Of a stretch of DNA of 64,000 nt, positions 20,901 to 33,815 are shown one piece after another. The DNA is from Rhinopomastus cyanomelas. Lineage: Eukaryota > Chordata > Aves > Bucerotiformes > Rhinopomastidae. Where the stretch lies: NCBI GenBank assembly GCA_013400115.1, contig VXBP01003622.1, forward strand, positions 248,001 through 312,000, written 5' to 3'. The position numbers were made by a program, and so were the translations under genes. Below the pieces are notes generated by a model. It saw nothing but the letters and a program-made list of their open reading frames with translations, searched no databases and was not told the origin of the DNA. Every line of letters starts with the position of its first letter. The stretch's first letter is position 1.

Positions 20901-22980
20901 GTTCTGAGGTGTGCACTCACAGAGCTCTGCTTTGCTTTTGCCACACCAACCGCCCCCCCGTTCCCCAACTGTAACCACTCCTTGGCCTTTGGTCAGGATG
21001 TCTTTCAAGTATCAAAAGTTCCCAGACAATGTGTAGGCCTGCCAGTTAAGAGAACCTGAGACTATCATGTTGCCATCAGCGTGGTCCTCAGCACTAGCCC
21101 CGAGAAACAAGGTGATAAAGGGCTGAAGTGCATCTTTGTGTGTGTGTCTGAATGTAGAAAATACTTCTCGATGTCTAGCAGGTGTGTTCAGCCCATAAGA
21201 GCAGCCAAGCTTTCCAACAAGGAATGCTTGGAAAGCTCCTGTGTCATGTTGTGTCTAACATGAGTGACAGTCTTGGCTGAATGCTGCCTCCTGCAAACAC
21301 TCATGCACATGAGCTTGGCATCAGTAGGCAGGTCTGGGAGAGCTGTGCAGGCTAAGTACTGATTCTTCTGCAGGACCAAGGTCTAAAGAACTTTCATTTT
21401 AAACATCATTTGTCCTTAGTATTTCACAGTGTCTGTTTCCAAATACTGATTTAGGAACACGAAAAAAAAAATTCCAAAACTCTTAAACTACTTCTTGTGT
21501 GTGACTGTTTCTGTACTGTGGGTCTGTTCTAGGTTAGTGGAATCATTTACAGGATCTGCAAAATTGCAGCTGTTTTTCCAGTTTCTGACTGCTTGAATTG
21601 CTTTGAACCCGGAGGGATACATTGGGACACATTAGCAGAATCTTTATGACACAGCACAACTGCCTTCTTATTAATCCTTTTTTTAAGCTGATATATTTTA
21701 TTTAAAAGTTAAAACGTATAGATATCAATTCTACCAAAGATCCATTCTACTAATTCTCAGCAAAACAAAACCAACTTAATTTAAAAAAAAAAAAAAAGAA
21801 ATGAAAGTGTAGTTGTCGTAAAGATTTAGCAGTCTTTCTCAAATTCATGTCTTCTGACATCAGGTCTTGAGTTCTGAAGTTTGTGTTCAAATGGTGCCAG
21901 TGAATTTTTATATGAAGGGAAAATGCCTATTTGTTAATCCACTGCATTGCTTTTCTTCTGTTTCTTTCAGACATAATTCAGCTCTCACTGTTACCCCTTT
22001 GCTCTTCTCCTCTTTGTTCCATTCTAACCATGTGAACTGCATTGGCTTTACTTATCAAAGGAGAAGGAATGCAAAAAAATAAAGAGAAGGAACTGTAATG
22101 AAGAGATTTGGCCTCTACTTTGTCTTAGCTGTTAAACTGTTTTTAGTGTTTTTGTTAACTCTTTGCAAAGGGAAGCATTTTCTACAGAGGATAATTAATT
22201 TCAAGAAAAATGTCTTGAGTTTTAAGAATAAACGTCTCCAAAAGAGGAGATAGTCAATTTTATACAATGTCACAACTCTCCAACATTTGGGGTAGTGACT
22301 TTTTTTGTTTCATTAGAACATTTGAAACTAGCAAGCAGCCATTGTTTCTAAAGACCGAAGCGTTCATGTCTACTCCAGTTTTCTTTTCCTTCATTTTTAA
22401 AATAGCAAACATCACTAAACCTGTAAATATTTTGTTGCTTGGATAAGCATCTTCTGGGAACTTTGTATCTATGGTATATAATCATAGAATTTTATATTTT
22501 CATATAAAGCTAATTTTTTTCTAGTTTCACCTCCTTCCTAGTTCTGTGGTGGCTATGTGAATACATACCTTCTGTGTATCGAGATAGTGAGACACCGTCA
22601 TCACACTCCAAAAACCAGATTTCCACACATGTCATTTCCTTGGGGCAGTGATTGTGACAGTTGGATTTTTTTTATTCCATTGTCAGTGTGTGCAATAGGA
22701 ATTAGACTTAGCCAGTCACTGGATACGTTTGTCTCATTGATCCATTCAGAAAAAAAAGCAAAATAAAAAATTGTGGTGTTTGGTTTGGGGAGAGGGTGGG
22801 AGGGAGTATTTTGAGGGCGATTTTTCTGTTCGTTTTGGTTTTTTGTTTGGGGGGGTTTTTGTAACTTGAAGAATCTTCTTTTTTGTTATGTTCTACTATA
22901 TCAAATCATTCTATTATAGTGTTATTTAATATGTAAATTGTATTGCTATACATAAAATAAAGTATGGTTTTTGATGTATT
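17919..22980 (+). other. PTPRG: PTPRG 3' untranslated region (probable extent)
   Basis: After the stop the sequence is AT-rich, lacks recognisable repeats or spliced coding segments, and holds several potential poly(A) signals (19002, 19102, 22078, 22227, 22956). The length of about 5 kb is in the range expected for PTPRG. It contains a Pumilio-type TGTAAATA at 22422-22429 and a G-quadruplex motif at 22787-22804. The true end needs transcript data. Confidence 0.7.
22956..22961 (+). promoter_or_regulatory. PTPRG: Candidate distal poly(A) signal AATAAA of PTPRG
   Basis: A canonical hexamer in an AT-rich stretch, followed by a T/G-rich segment that could act as the downstream element. It is the last clear AATAAA before the base composition changes and non-UTR-like intergenic DNA begins. 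Confidence 0.6.
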
Positions 22981-25088
22981 TACAGACTTCTTCCTTATTT
23001 GCATCACACACACATAGAGAACAGCTGCACGAGTCAGTGTTTCATTGTCCCAGGCGTGCAGGAGGAGTGATGAGATCCAAGGCCTGCTTTAATTAGATCT
23101 CCAATTTCCAAGTCGTACTCAGCTGGGAGCTCTCTCAGTCCTTTGATGGTGGAGATCACTGTTCCCTTCTTAATTGTCTCTGACTATTAGAAAGCTACTG
23201 GTAACCTCCTTTCCTCTTCCCCGTGGTCCTCCCCAGACTGTTGTGACCCATCAGATTCTCTTTTGGAAGGGAGATTGTCTCCATTCAGAACAGGTCCTCA
23301 GAGCCTGAGCTTTCTTGCCAGCTCCTTTGGGTGAGGCCCTCCTGACCTCGAACTTTGGTTTATCAGCAGATGTTTGCCTGGAGGAATAGGGACTTTCAAC
23401 AACCCACTGCCACCTGATTTATTCTGATAACCTCCATCTACTCACTGCTCACTGACCCCAGAGCTGTGGCAGAAACAGCAAAAGGCTTCATCCCCATCTC
23501 AGGCAGACCAGGAAGGAGGGACACGTGTTCCAAATCCTAGAGGTAAGGCCGCCAGTACTCCGAGTGGAGCTTACCAGTAGTCAGAGCTCCACGCTGCACG
23601 CAAGGCGGGAGCTGTCGCTAATACGAGCACGTGTCATGCCATCGGTGCTCCCTATTTTGCAGCAAAACCACAACAGCTCCATGCACCGTCCTGTGCTGAT
23701 TCTGCGCCAAGGGCTTGTGTTACTTATTCTGTTGTTCTTGTGGGAGAAACTCTTGGGTTTGTGGATGTTTTTGTGGTTGGATGTGTTGTGTGGAGACATC
23801 CCTGCCTGCAATGCAGGCTTGACAGCTGCCTGGGCTCATGGAGCCTTCAGAGACAAGGCAGCCCACAGCCTCCAGAGCAGGACCAGTGGTGACACTGGTA
23901 TCACCTCCCTGCACATGGAGAAACAATAAATGAAAAGGCTTGTTGACTAAAACTTGCTGGTTAAAATCTATAAGCTATGCATTAATCTACTTTGTTTAGT
24001 GTGCTACAGGCTCACCTCTAATGTCCCATTTCGGTTGACTGGCAGAAAGAGTAAGAATGGACATGGGATGGGGTCAGTGACCAGTGTGGCACTGCAGCAC
24101 TAGCAGCAGCCTGCTGACTCCTGCAAAGCCCCTGAGCTCATAGCGTACCTCCTTCAGACCTTCCCCAGCACATAGCCTCCTGTTGCAGCCCAGGATAGCC
24201 AAACACTAGACCACAAGCAGGCTCCTGCTGCCCGGGCAAGGTGGTGGAAGGGCAGGGAAACACTTCCCTGCCTGCTAGATCTCCCCTGGGGTACGCTATC
24301 CATGTGCCCACTGCATGGCTTACAGGCCAGGGCCTGGTAGCTGGGGGTGGCCATGGCAAAGGCAGGTGTGTAGTGCTTCATAGCAACAGCATGGGCAAAA
24401 GGCTACTTCAGTGCTGCTCGTTTGCGAAATGCTGAGAGATGGAGCTCGTGGCAAGTTGAGTGGGATTCTACAACCACCAGCTGCAAGAAAAAGATGCCTC
24501 CGGGTCTGAGAGGTCCAACCTGGGATCAAGGAAGGAAACCCTCACAGCCTACACACAGCAGGTTTAAAAATTCCTCTTTGTGGGAGGGAGAACCCCACAG
24601 GAATAAAATGTTACCCACCCAAAAGGGGCAAAAAGAGAGCAACAGGATGGTCAGTGATCCGGAAATCATCTGAGCAAAGACAGGATGAACTGGGACATTG
24701 CCTAGCAAAACGCTGGAGAGAGAGAGATGGCCTGGAAATACAAAAGTGGAGGAGAAGCTGTGGGGCTTCTGTAATGGTGCTTAAATCATTGCTCCTGAGG
24801 AAAGGGTGTAATCTTCCTACATCTCTGACAGAGATGACAAGGAGCAGCCACAAGGAAGGTAGGGGTCAGGCAGCAGGAATATCACCTAAGACAGATTTCT
24901 TTGTAGCACCTACAAAAATCAGGACGACCCAAGGCAGCCCCTTAAAAGAAAAACAGCAGCACCATCACACAGCAGCAGCACCAAGGTGAAGCACCCACCC
25001 TGCTGCCAGCTAGATCATCACTCGTACATAGGAGAGAGCTCCCTGTGGGATATGGCATGGCTAGTCTTCTCTAGCTTCTCTAACTTAA
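22981..25088. other. Intergenic DNA downstream of PTPRG, nothing recognised
   Basis: Moderately GC-rich unique-looking sequence with short overlapping frames on both strands, none with domain resemblance or consistent codon use. Confidence 0.5.
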
Positions 25089-25089
25089 C

Positions 25090-25350
25090 CTTCATCCCAG
25101 GAAAGCTGATGGAACAATTTATCCTTGATGCTGTCTCCAGGCACATCAAGGGCAAGAGGGTCATTAGGGACAGTCAGCACGGCTTCACCAAGGGGACGTC
25201 ATGCTTGACCAACTTGATAACATTTTATGAGGGCATAACCAGGTGGATAGATGGTGGCAAAGCCTTAGGGAAAGTGCTTGGATTCTGTGCTTCCGCTGGG
25301 GAAGAAGCCTGTCTGAGACCTGTCTCTAGTGGACTGATGTATCAAGTAGA
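25090..25350 (+). mobile_element. CR1 LINE internal RT fragment, decayed
   Basis: The frame 24986-25357 reads IPGKLMEQFILDAVSRHIKG and QHGFTKGTSCLTNLITFYEG, which aligns with the RT of the intact copy at 12.6 kb. It then jumps to RPVSSG, so an internal segment is deleted. There is no 3' tail, so the copy is truncated at both ends. Confidence 0.85.
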
Positions 25351-28300
25351 TTACTAATATTTTGGCAGCAAAGATATGATTTACCAGCACTTCTCACTAC
25401 CTACAAAGAGCTTGAATTAATTGGTGGTATCAGGAAATCTCAACTTCTTGTGTAATAAATAGCTAATGAGTTTAGCCTTTAAGGCTTCCAGAGACCGCTA
25501 ACAGCCTTGCTGAGCAGGCACAGGTAGTGGCAGCTTTTTTATTCAAGGGATCCAAACACCAGAAGATGCTCTTTCAAGACCTTTTGCAACATAAACATGA
25601 TTTTGATCAATGGTTTGGTCCCAGTCCTATTACTCTGTTACTTAGCCTCTTCAAGCGCCACAAAGTGCTTCATGCACTGACGTGTCACCTCTCCTGCTGG
25701 CAGCTGCCTTATTGATCACTTGTGGTTTGTGTTCCCCCTTTGCTGCCAATCAATGTTTCTGATGTCTCCCTGACTTTGTAATGCGTTAAGAAGCAACACT
25801 TCAGAAAACAATCTTTCCTGACACTATGTTCAATTAATCTGACAGTCACTGGGCTCGCTTTTCTTTGCTAAAAGTTGTTATCTTCCTTATGTCTTGAAAT
25901 CCTTGTTTAGGAGTTGATGCCTGCCTTGCTGGTGTTTTATGTTATGCTTTTGAGTTTGAAAAGATTTTGCATTTCAGTTCCGTACCTCTTATGGGAGCAG
26001 TTTCAAGTACTCCATATTCCGCTGTCTTTGTGTCAGCCTTCTGCGCGGCTCAGGGTTCTGTCACTCCTAAACTCAAACCGGGTTGCTTGTGTGTCCCATA
26101 TCACAGGATATTCTTGCGCAATATCTAATCAGAAACACTCTCTTCCTTTATCTCAGATGCTGCTGAAAGAGAGAATTTTGTTAGTCAACATCAGAAGAAC
26201 ACCAGAAGGTATGTGTGTTTTGTCTTGGAGAGACAGTTACTGGCTGGAAGCCCAAGGCTTGGTAAAAGGAATGTGGCACCACCCTCTACCAGCTGTTTTA
26301 CTGGTGGTTCTTATGATTTAAAACTATGCCACATCTGAATGATGAGGGGCAGCCGTGTCCTGTGTAACACAGAGAGGTTTCTCTGCACTGCTTAGGCTCT
26401 GTGGGTCTCAGCTTTCTACAAGTCCATCAGGGAATGATACCAGCAGTCAGGAGTGACCAGAGCACTACAGCTTTTTATATGTGAATCTGGCTTAGAATGG
26501 GTTTAAGAGAGTTGATGGCTACTTTCAGTACTGCTCCTTACCATGAAGTGAAGGTAATGTGCAGTCTTGTTAGCTGGTGTCACACAAGCCAGATATGGGG
26601 GAATGAAATGCTGGGGCGACAGAGGGAACCTTGAAATAAACCCCAGACACTGTAAGAAATCTACTACAGAGTCTTGAAAAATACTTTTGTGTCCCAATAG
26701 AAATCTGTGGCTTCTCAGCCATGCATCACCCAGACCCACTGCCCCTCTGAGCACCTTCCTTGCCCATCAGCCTGCCTCATCGCCACATGCTGTTATGGAG
26801 TGTGTGACATCTCCAGCACCTGCTCAGGCAGAAACAGCTGTAGCAGATTAACAGCCCGTTTTCTGCTGACTTATATGTTTTTTTTATTGATTTACAGTGT
26901 TTGAGCTTCACACATTGTAATCAGAAGCCTTGTGTGGGGCCATAGAGGAACACTTGATAGTTTGCTGAAATAAGAATGTCCCACAGTCATTTATGCTGGC
27001 CCATGCGTTCTCATTCACTGGAAATTGCTGGAAGGCAATTCCTTCTCACAGACTTACAGAGATAGAGGAAGTACTGTTGACAATAACGATAACCACGAAG
27101 GAGGAAGTCTACTACAAATAACATCCATTTGGGTCATGGTATAGGAAGTTCTGTAGTTCAGCCCCAGAACTCTGAGATGCTCATATTCCTTTTTGTGAGA
27201 GGGTAAGGCAGTAACCCCCTTCAGTTCCTTGCGGGGAAGGAAATGCAAAGGGAGAGCCGAGAATCTTGATTGCAGGGTAAAATGAGATTGTTAATGTTGT
27301 CTCAGATAATTCATGGGAGTAAAATTATGATCTCTTAAAGAAAGCCTGGCTGTTTTCTCTCTGCAAAGAGGCTCCTACATGGTGCACAAGACCGGTGGAA
27401 TGGGGTCCCCTGCATGTACTAGGCAAATGAGAACATTTCTGTAGCAAGGTGCTTCTCAGATTTCATCAGCAGACAATCAAGAAGACTAGAAAACCATAGG
27501 AAAACAGTAAATTGAGGCCTTCATTATGTGCAGCCTGATTGGACCATCAGCACCAAACAGCTTCATTCTCCAGGATTTTTTCTTAACAAACTCAAACTAT
27601 TAACAATACTGGTGCAGTGCTGGAACTGTTGGATGAACTCAGTCCGACCAACAGATGCACATGCCAAATCTAAGCTGTAGTTTTAATTTCAAATATCATT
27701 TAGTGTCTTTTAACTTAAATACCATTTAAACTCTTGACATCATGAATTGACATTTGTAGAGAACATCAGGTTGCAGAATGTTGAGCATGTTCAAATGCCA
27801 TGGGAGTGACTGTGAGCAAAACGAGCTCTTGGCCACTGTGTTGGCTGTAATACAGTGAGGTGTATGAAAAGAGGTGACCCAGAATAAAAGGGTTAAGCTG
27901 TTTAACTATGTATGGAAAGGTTATCACACTTTGCAACTAGCAGAGCCTGTCCTTAGTTTTACTTAATAGTCGCCTTCAAGCTGAAAAACACCATTAGTGG
28001 AGGAAATAAAATCACAAAAACTCTTGGAAGTTCAGTAACTAAAAGGCTCTGCCTTCTGAATTTTAGTGCCTTAAATAAGCCCCCTTATTACTTAAATCCG
28101 ATTTTCTAGATAGCCTCTTACTTCAAGCCTGTTAGACATATGTTATGCCTTTGCCTGAAAGTCTCCTAGTGACCTGTAAATTCATTGCAGTCTGTGAAAT
28201 TGGCCGTAAGTAAATCTTTGTTCTTTTTTTTCCTATTATCTTTTCTTTTTCTGACATAAAAAGGATGCAGGTGGCTTGTCTACTGTGAGGCTGTAGATCC

Positions 28301-29965
28301 TGGATGCACTTCAGAAATGCTATTGACCTTCTAGCGATGACGTAGCTCCTGAAGTCCGTAGCAATAGGCTCTTATACTATAAAGCTAAAATCACTGCGTT
28401 CATTCACGTTGCCATTAGGTAACAACATAATTCCTCTAAATCCTTGTTCTTTGTCATCCCACACACCTTTGCAATAGGCAGGTTTTTCATCATCCAATAG
28501 GTTTATGTGTCGTATAGCAGTCTGCTGTGTCCTGGCTTTGGAAAGAATGAGGCACACCACACAGTTCCCTGATTCATGAGGGATATCAGTTTAAAGAGTT
28601 TTGCAATGTTTGTTTATCTCATTATATGTGTTTACAATTTGCATCTGCTAAAAAATGTCCTGTAACTTTCTTGCATCGTTCCACAACAGCAGAGGGCCCC
28701 AGCCAGCTCTCCTGTCATTTTATCTTCATAACACTCATCCAGTGAACTGAGAAAACATTTTATGAGTGTGTTAGGGAGAATAACTGATTCAGAGTAACCT
28801 AACCTGGTCAGATGAGCGGCGCCCTGTCACAATTTGCCAAAATTCTCCTCCTAATGTACCAGCTTGAGTCATGGCCACCTGATCAGCCAGGGCTCAGCAT
28901 CTTCCAGTCCCCAGCAAAGATCAATGACTGGTCTCTGATTCATCAGCCTTAATGGTTTCTGAAACACATTGTCATGCTGCTATCCACAGGAATCAGGAAG
29001 ATTAAGTATCTAACTGCCAAAAAAACATATTTTAAGCTGGAGTTTCTCACATAAAAGGTATTACAAAAAGAAAAAGAATGAGCTCCAAAATGACAAGCAA
29101 AAAGTACACAGTGATTTAACATAAATGCCATAAAGTTGTTCAAATTACACCAAAGTTCGCAAATAAGGGCCATTAGTAGTCCACCTACACCCTCACTTTT
29201 TATGCCCTTATTTTTTTCAGATTATCTCTGTTTTTAAGCTCCTGCCCCTACATGTAGCTGAGAGGAAGACCATGTTCCACAATGTGATGAAGCCAATTTT
29301 TCAAAAGACCACAAAAATCACAGGCACATGGCACAAACTGTTGGCCCAGTCCAATGCCCCCCTGCTGTTTTCCAGTTTGTTCAGAAAATTGCTTTGGGAG
29401 CTGTATCACTGCATGCTTTTCACCGGATGAAGAAAGTCCTTTCTCTCACAGGTGGCATAAGCCCCACCACTGCAGGTGCTTTGACTAGATATTTGTTATT
29501 AACAGGCACTTAATCACAGTCTTAGCAATGACCAGCCCTGAGTACTGCTGATGTCTTCCTGAGCACACAGCCAGCGCTGCCAAAATTTTCTGCCTGAATC
29601 ATCTCTCATCCTCTTCTCTTCCTCCAACTATACAGTGGTCCCTTTCCAAAAATCCTCATTGTATTGTTTCCTTCCTCCCAACTTCAAAATGTGTGTCCCA
29701 GAAAGGTGATACTAACTTGGGCAATTGGATTCTTTGCCTCTGGAGCTCTTAAGCGCAGACACAGTCTGTCTGCACTTACAGTGACTTCAATCTTTATTGA
29801 TTTTCCTGTGCCACCTCTCAGCACCCTTCCCAGGCAGCAAACATGATGCATTAACTTTCCATGTAATGAATATTGCTGTTTGGGTCCCTACTCTGAAACA
29901 CAGCTATCTTTGAATGCGATTTCAATGCTCTGCCGTGCTGATTTTCAGCTGCATGCCATAGCCCT
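25351..29965. other. Intergenic DNA, no gene or repeat recognised
   Basis: About 4.6 kb. Frames reach 135 codons (25914-26321) without domain or splice support. Some AT-rich stretches look non-repetitive. Confidence 0.5.
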
Positions 29966-30439
29966 TGTCGGTGCTGGGACCAGTCCTGTTCAATCTATTC
30001 ATTGATGACTTGGACGAGGGATTGGCATGCACTGTCAGCAAGTTTGCTGATGACACAAAGCTGGGTGGTGTTGCCGACACCCCTGCAGACTGTGCTGCCA
30101 TTCAGCAAGATCTGGACAGGCTGGAGAGCTGGGCTGAGAAAAATCTAATGAGGTGTAACAAGGGTAAATGTAAAGTCTTATATCTGGGCAAGAACAATCC
30201 CAGGTACCAGTATAGGCTGGGGACTGACCCGTTGGAGAGTAGTTTGGGAGAAAGGGATCTGGGGGTCCTGGTGAACAGCAGGATGACTATGAGCCAGCAA
30301 TGTGCTCTTGTGGCCAAGAGGGCCAACAGCATCCTGGGACGGATCAGAANTCCTGGTGTGTCAGGGGGATTGGACTAGATATTCTTTCTAGGTCCCTTCC
30401 AATCTGTAATGATTCTATGATTCTATGATTCTATGATTT
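29966..30439 (+). mobile_element. CR1 LINE fragment with RT segment, internal deletion and N
   Basis: Begins at [17 protein letters not shown] and reads through the FADDTKLGG motif to KRANSILGRIR. At 30350 there is an N, after which the sequence is already the CR1 3' UTR (GGATTGGACTAGATATTC), ending in an ATTCTATG tandem tail (about 30410-30438). Roughly the last third of the RT frame is missing at the N, either deleted or lost in assembly. Confidence 0.92.
30410..30438 (+). repeat. CR1 terminal microsatellite (ATTCTATG)n
   Basis: Three to four tandem 8-mers forming the 3' tail of the CR1 copy that ends here, followed by a short T run. Confidence 0.88.
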
Positions 30440-30490
30440 TTTTTAGATGAGTTCCATCAATAATTTCCACTCTGCATGAAAGCTACCTGA

Positions 30491-31773
30491 TCATAGAATC
30501 CTAGAATGTTAGGCGTTAGACAGGACCTTTAGAGATCATCCAGTCAAACCCCCCTGCCAAAGCAGGATCACCTAGATTAGGTCACACAGGAAGGCGTCCA
30601 GGTGGGTTTTGAAAGTCTCCAGAGAAGGAAACTCCACAACCTTTCTGAGCAGCCTGTTCCAGTGCTCCGTCACCCTTACAGTAAAGATGTTTCTCCTCAT
30701 GTTGAGGTGGAACCTTCTGTGTTCAAGTTTACACCCATATTGCTTGTCCTATTACTGTGCCCAACAAAAAGAAAACTGGTCCCTTCCACTCCTCAGATAT
30801 TTATAAATATCAATAAGATCCCTCTCAGTCTTCTGTTCTCAAGACCAAACATCTCAAGTTTTCTCAGTCTTTCTTCAGAAAGTCCCTTGATTATCCTCAT
30901 AGCTCTCCATGGGACTGTGTCCAGTAGATCCCTGGATACAATATTCCAGGTGTGGTCTAACCAAGGCATACTAGAGGGAGAGGAAAACTTCCCTAGATCT
31001 GCTGGACATAGTTTTCTTAATGAAGTCCAGAGTACCATTGGCCTTCTTGGGCACAACAGCACATTGCTGTCTCTCCATGCATTCCAGCAGGACGATCCCT
31101 AACCTGTACTGGTGCTCGGTGTTATTCCTTCCCAGATATAGGATTCTACACTTGTTCTTACTGAACTTCATAAGGTTTGCCTTCACCCAGCTCTCCAGTC
31201 TGTTCAGATCTTGCTGGATGGCAGCACAACCCTCTGCTGTATCAGCTACCCCTCCCAGTTTCACATCATCAGTGAACTTGCTGAGGGTTCACTCTATCCC
31301 CTCGTCCAGGTCATTGATTAAGATATTGAACAAAACTGGACCCATTACTGATCCCTGAGGAACACCAATGGCCACAGGCCTCCAGCTTGACCCTGCACCA
31401 CTGATCACAGCCCTCTGAGCCAGTTTTCATTCCACCTCACAGACCAATAATTTTATGCCACATTTCCTGAGTTCTTCTATGAGAATGTTTTAGGAAATGG
31501 TATCAAAAGCCTTACTGAAGCCAAAGTATATGACATCTACTGCTCTCCCTTCATATAGCCATTTGGTCATGGCTTTGTAGAAGAATATCAGATTGGTCAA
31601 GCAAGATTTCCCTCAGTAAAACCACATTGACTACTCATGAGAACCACTTAGAGATGGCCTCCAGAATGAGTTTCTCAATCACCTTTTCAGGGATGGAAGT
31701 GAGACTGACCAGTCTGTAGGTGCCTGGGTCCTCCTTGCACACATAGATGCACCCCATCAGGGCCCATGGATGT
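30491..31773 (-). mobile_element. CR1 LINE, about 1.3 kb, antisense and decayed
   Basis: Read on the minus strand, the element begins at a MGPDG-type motif near 31770 and passes LVNQ/YINDLDEG- and DDVKLGG-like segments (frame 31264-30971: MKLGGVADTAEGCAAIQQDL). It continues through the C-terminal region (frame 31062-30793) and ends at TCATAGAATCCTAGAATG on the plus strand. Stops and frameshifts split the frame. It lies tail to tail with the copy at 29966-30439. Confidence 0.93.
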
Positions 31774-33658
31774 CTGCGTCTTCAATTTATACATCAATTT
31801 AACATCTGCAACCAGACCATTGTTTGTTAATACAAGGTCCAATGATGATATTTTTCCTGCCTTTTAAACTAATTTTGTTTCAATATGGTATATTTGCAGC
31901 CATCACCATTCTACTGTTGCACGTTATTCCTAGTCTAATGTCTGAACATGCTATTGCTGGGTGAAAAGAGTTTGTTCTGAGTTTTCTTTGTGGAGTTAGG
32001 TTTTTCTTCATTTAATTTTATCTACCCCTATAATATCAGAAGATAAGCCAATTTATTCACTAAAACCCTTCCTACCCATTCCTTTGTTGACTGCAGTTTC
32101 CAGGGGTAGACACGATACTTTTGCAAAGCAATATGAAGAAAGACCTGCAGTTATTCTGCTTCGGGTCAGCTGCATCCACACAGTTTAGTGTCTGTCCCAG
32201 CCATTGTGCAGAGCAGGTAGCAGCCTTGAAGCTCAGCTTCTCCTAGGAGATGATAATACATAAAAATATATATATATAGCTGTAAAGCTACACAGTCAGC
32301 TCGTCAGCTCTCACACACCGGGTTTGGAAAACTATGGCACTAAATCCATAGTGTTTAACAGGGCGGCACCGCCACAGCGCTAGGGACATCATAGTCTTCC
32401 TGAACTGAATGACTGCAGACCTCTAAACTAAAGAATTCCAGGTATTTTATTTTTTTCTCCGAACTTCTTGCTGGATTAAAAAAAATTAATTTTCAACTTG
32501 CGTAAAAGAGGGTGATGACTGGTTTCACACCATGTTGTTACAACTATTACAGCTTGCCCTACAGCACAAAAGCACTATGTTGAGTCCAAGGCTGAGGCGA
32601 TTCAGAAGGTAATGAGCTTCACGAGGGTGCGATTTAGCTTTCCCACAAGTATGAATCCTTTTTAAAATACCCACATGAACCTGAGATCCAAGGTGTGTAT
32701 GAGGTGCGCTGTCAGGAGATTGGCATAGAGGCCATTGCCCCATGCAAACACCCGTACAGGGGGTACGCTTTGACTGACATGGATAAGCTGTTGCAGAACG
32801 TGGCTTGCAGAGGATGCCATTTCATGTAATTCAACTTACTTGCTGTTCTATTCTATGCGCTTCTGTAACAAACCATTTCTTCATGAGACCCTTTTACTGC
32901 CTCTGCCCAGCTAAAAAATACCCCCTAACAGCAGAAGAAAAGTAGATTTCTCTCCTCACACGTGAGTTCTAGCTGGCACATTTCCTGTTTACAGAAGGAA
33001 CTTGTCAAGCATTAACGAATGCTAAAAGAGAAAATGGTATTTTAAAGTGATCTCCTATTATATACCCATTACAGCCATGTTTTGTATTAAACTTACTTTT
33101 AGAATAGTTAGTAAGAATTAATAGATATTTTCACAAATAGGTCTCAATTGTTATAGGTGATTACAGAGCTCTGCAGGTTGATTATTACTGCTGTAGAGCA
33201 TTATCTGCTGATGAGCTTGTAACCCATGTTATTCTTATCTGTTAGGTGCACACATTATGTATTAAGAACTTATAAACTAACCTCATTATGAGGTTGCCGT
33301 ATGGACTGCAAGAGATTACTGCACAAACAGGCAGCACTCAAGCACTAAGAAGCTTCTCTGTGCAGCTAATCCTGCCTGCATTATGTGTTCCTCGTTTACA
33401 TTCTGTCACAAGCTGTTGATATTCTGGAGGGCACCACTTCTTCCCAGGAGGAGGTGATCAATAACGCATGAACTGCATTTGCCCATGTGGCAACAGATGT
33501 CTGTAGCAGAAGCTTACCTCTTGGTGTTGTATTGGTACAGAAAGATTTGGGAACAAGACCAAGAGTTTGCCAACAGTCTCCAGAGTCAGCAGAGCTCTGT
33601 GCAGGTTTGTAGGACTGAGTGCAGCGGTGAGGCCATGGCAATGCTAGTTCTACTCTCC
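31774..33658. other. Intergenic DNA with a possible conserved non-coding block
   Basis: A short TA dinucleotide run lies at about 32266-32277. The part 33000-33290 is AT-rich, free of recognised repeats and contains ATTAA/TTAAT cores; it could be a conserved element but this cannot be tested here. No gene is seen. Confidence 0.4.
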
Positions 33659-33659
33659 C

Positions 33660-33815
33660 AGAATCACAGAATCACAGAACATTAGGGATTGGAAGTGACC
33701 TCAAAAGACCATCCAGCCCAATCGCCCTGCCAGAGCAGGATCACCTAGACCAAGCTGGACAGAAGCACACCCAGGGAGGTTTTAAATTTCTCATCCACAC
33801 CTTTGAGGTGGCTCC
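33660..33815 (-). mobile_element. CR1 LINE 3' remnant, antisense
   Basis: AGAATCACAGAATCACAGAA, ATTAGGGATTGGAAGTGACC and the GCAGGATCACCTAGACC block match antisense CR1 3' ends. It runs to about GAGGTGGCTCC and is 5'-truncated. Confidence 0.85.

Noticed and set aside
25914..26321. 135-codon intergenic frame
   Set aside because: No domain, no repeat similarity, no splice sites in register; within chance expectation.
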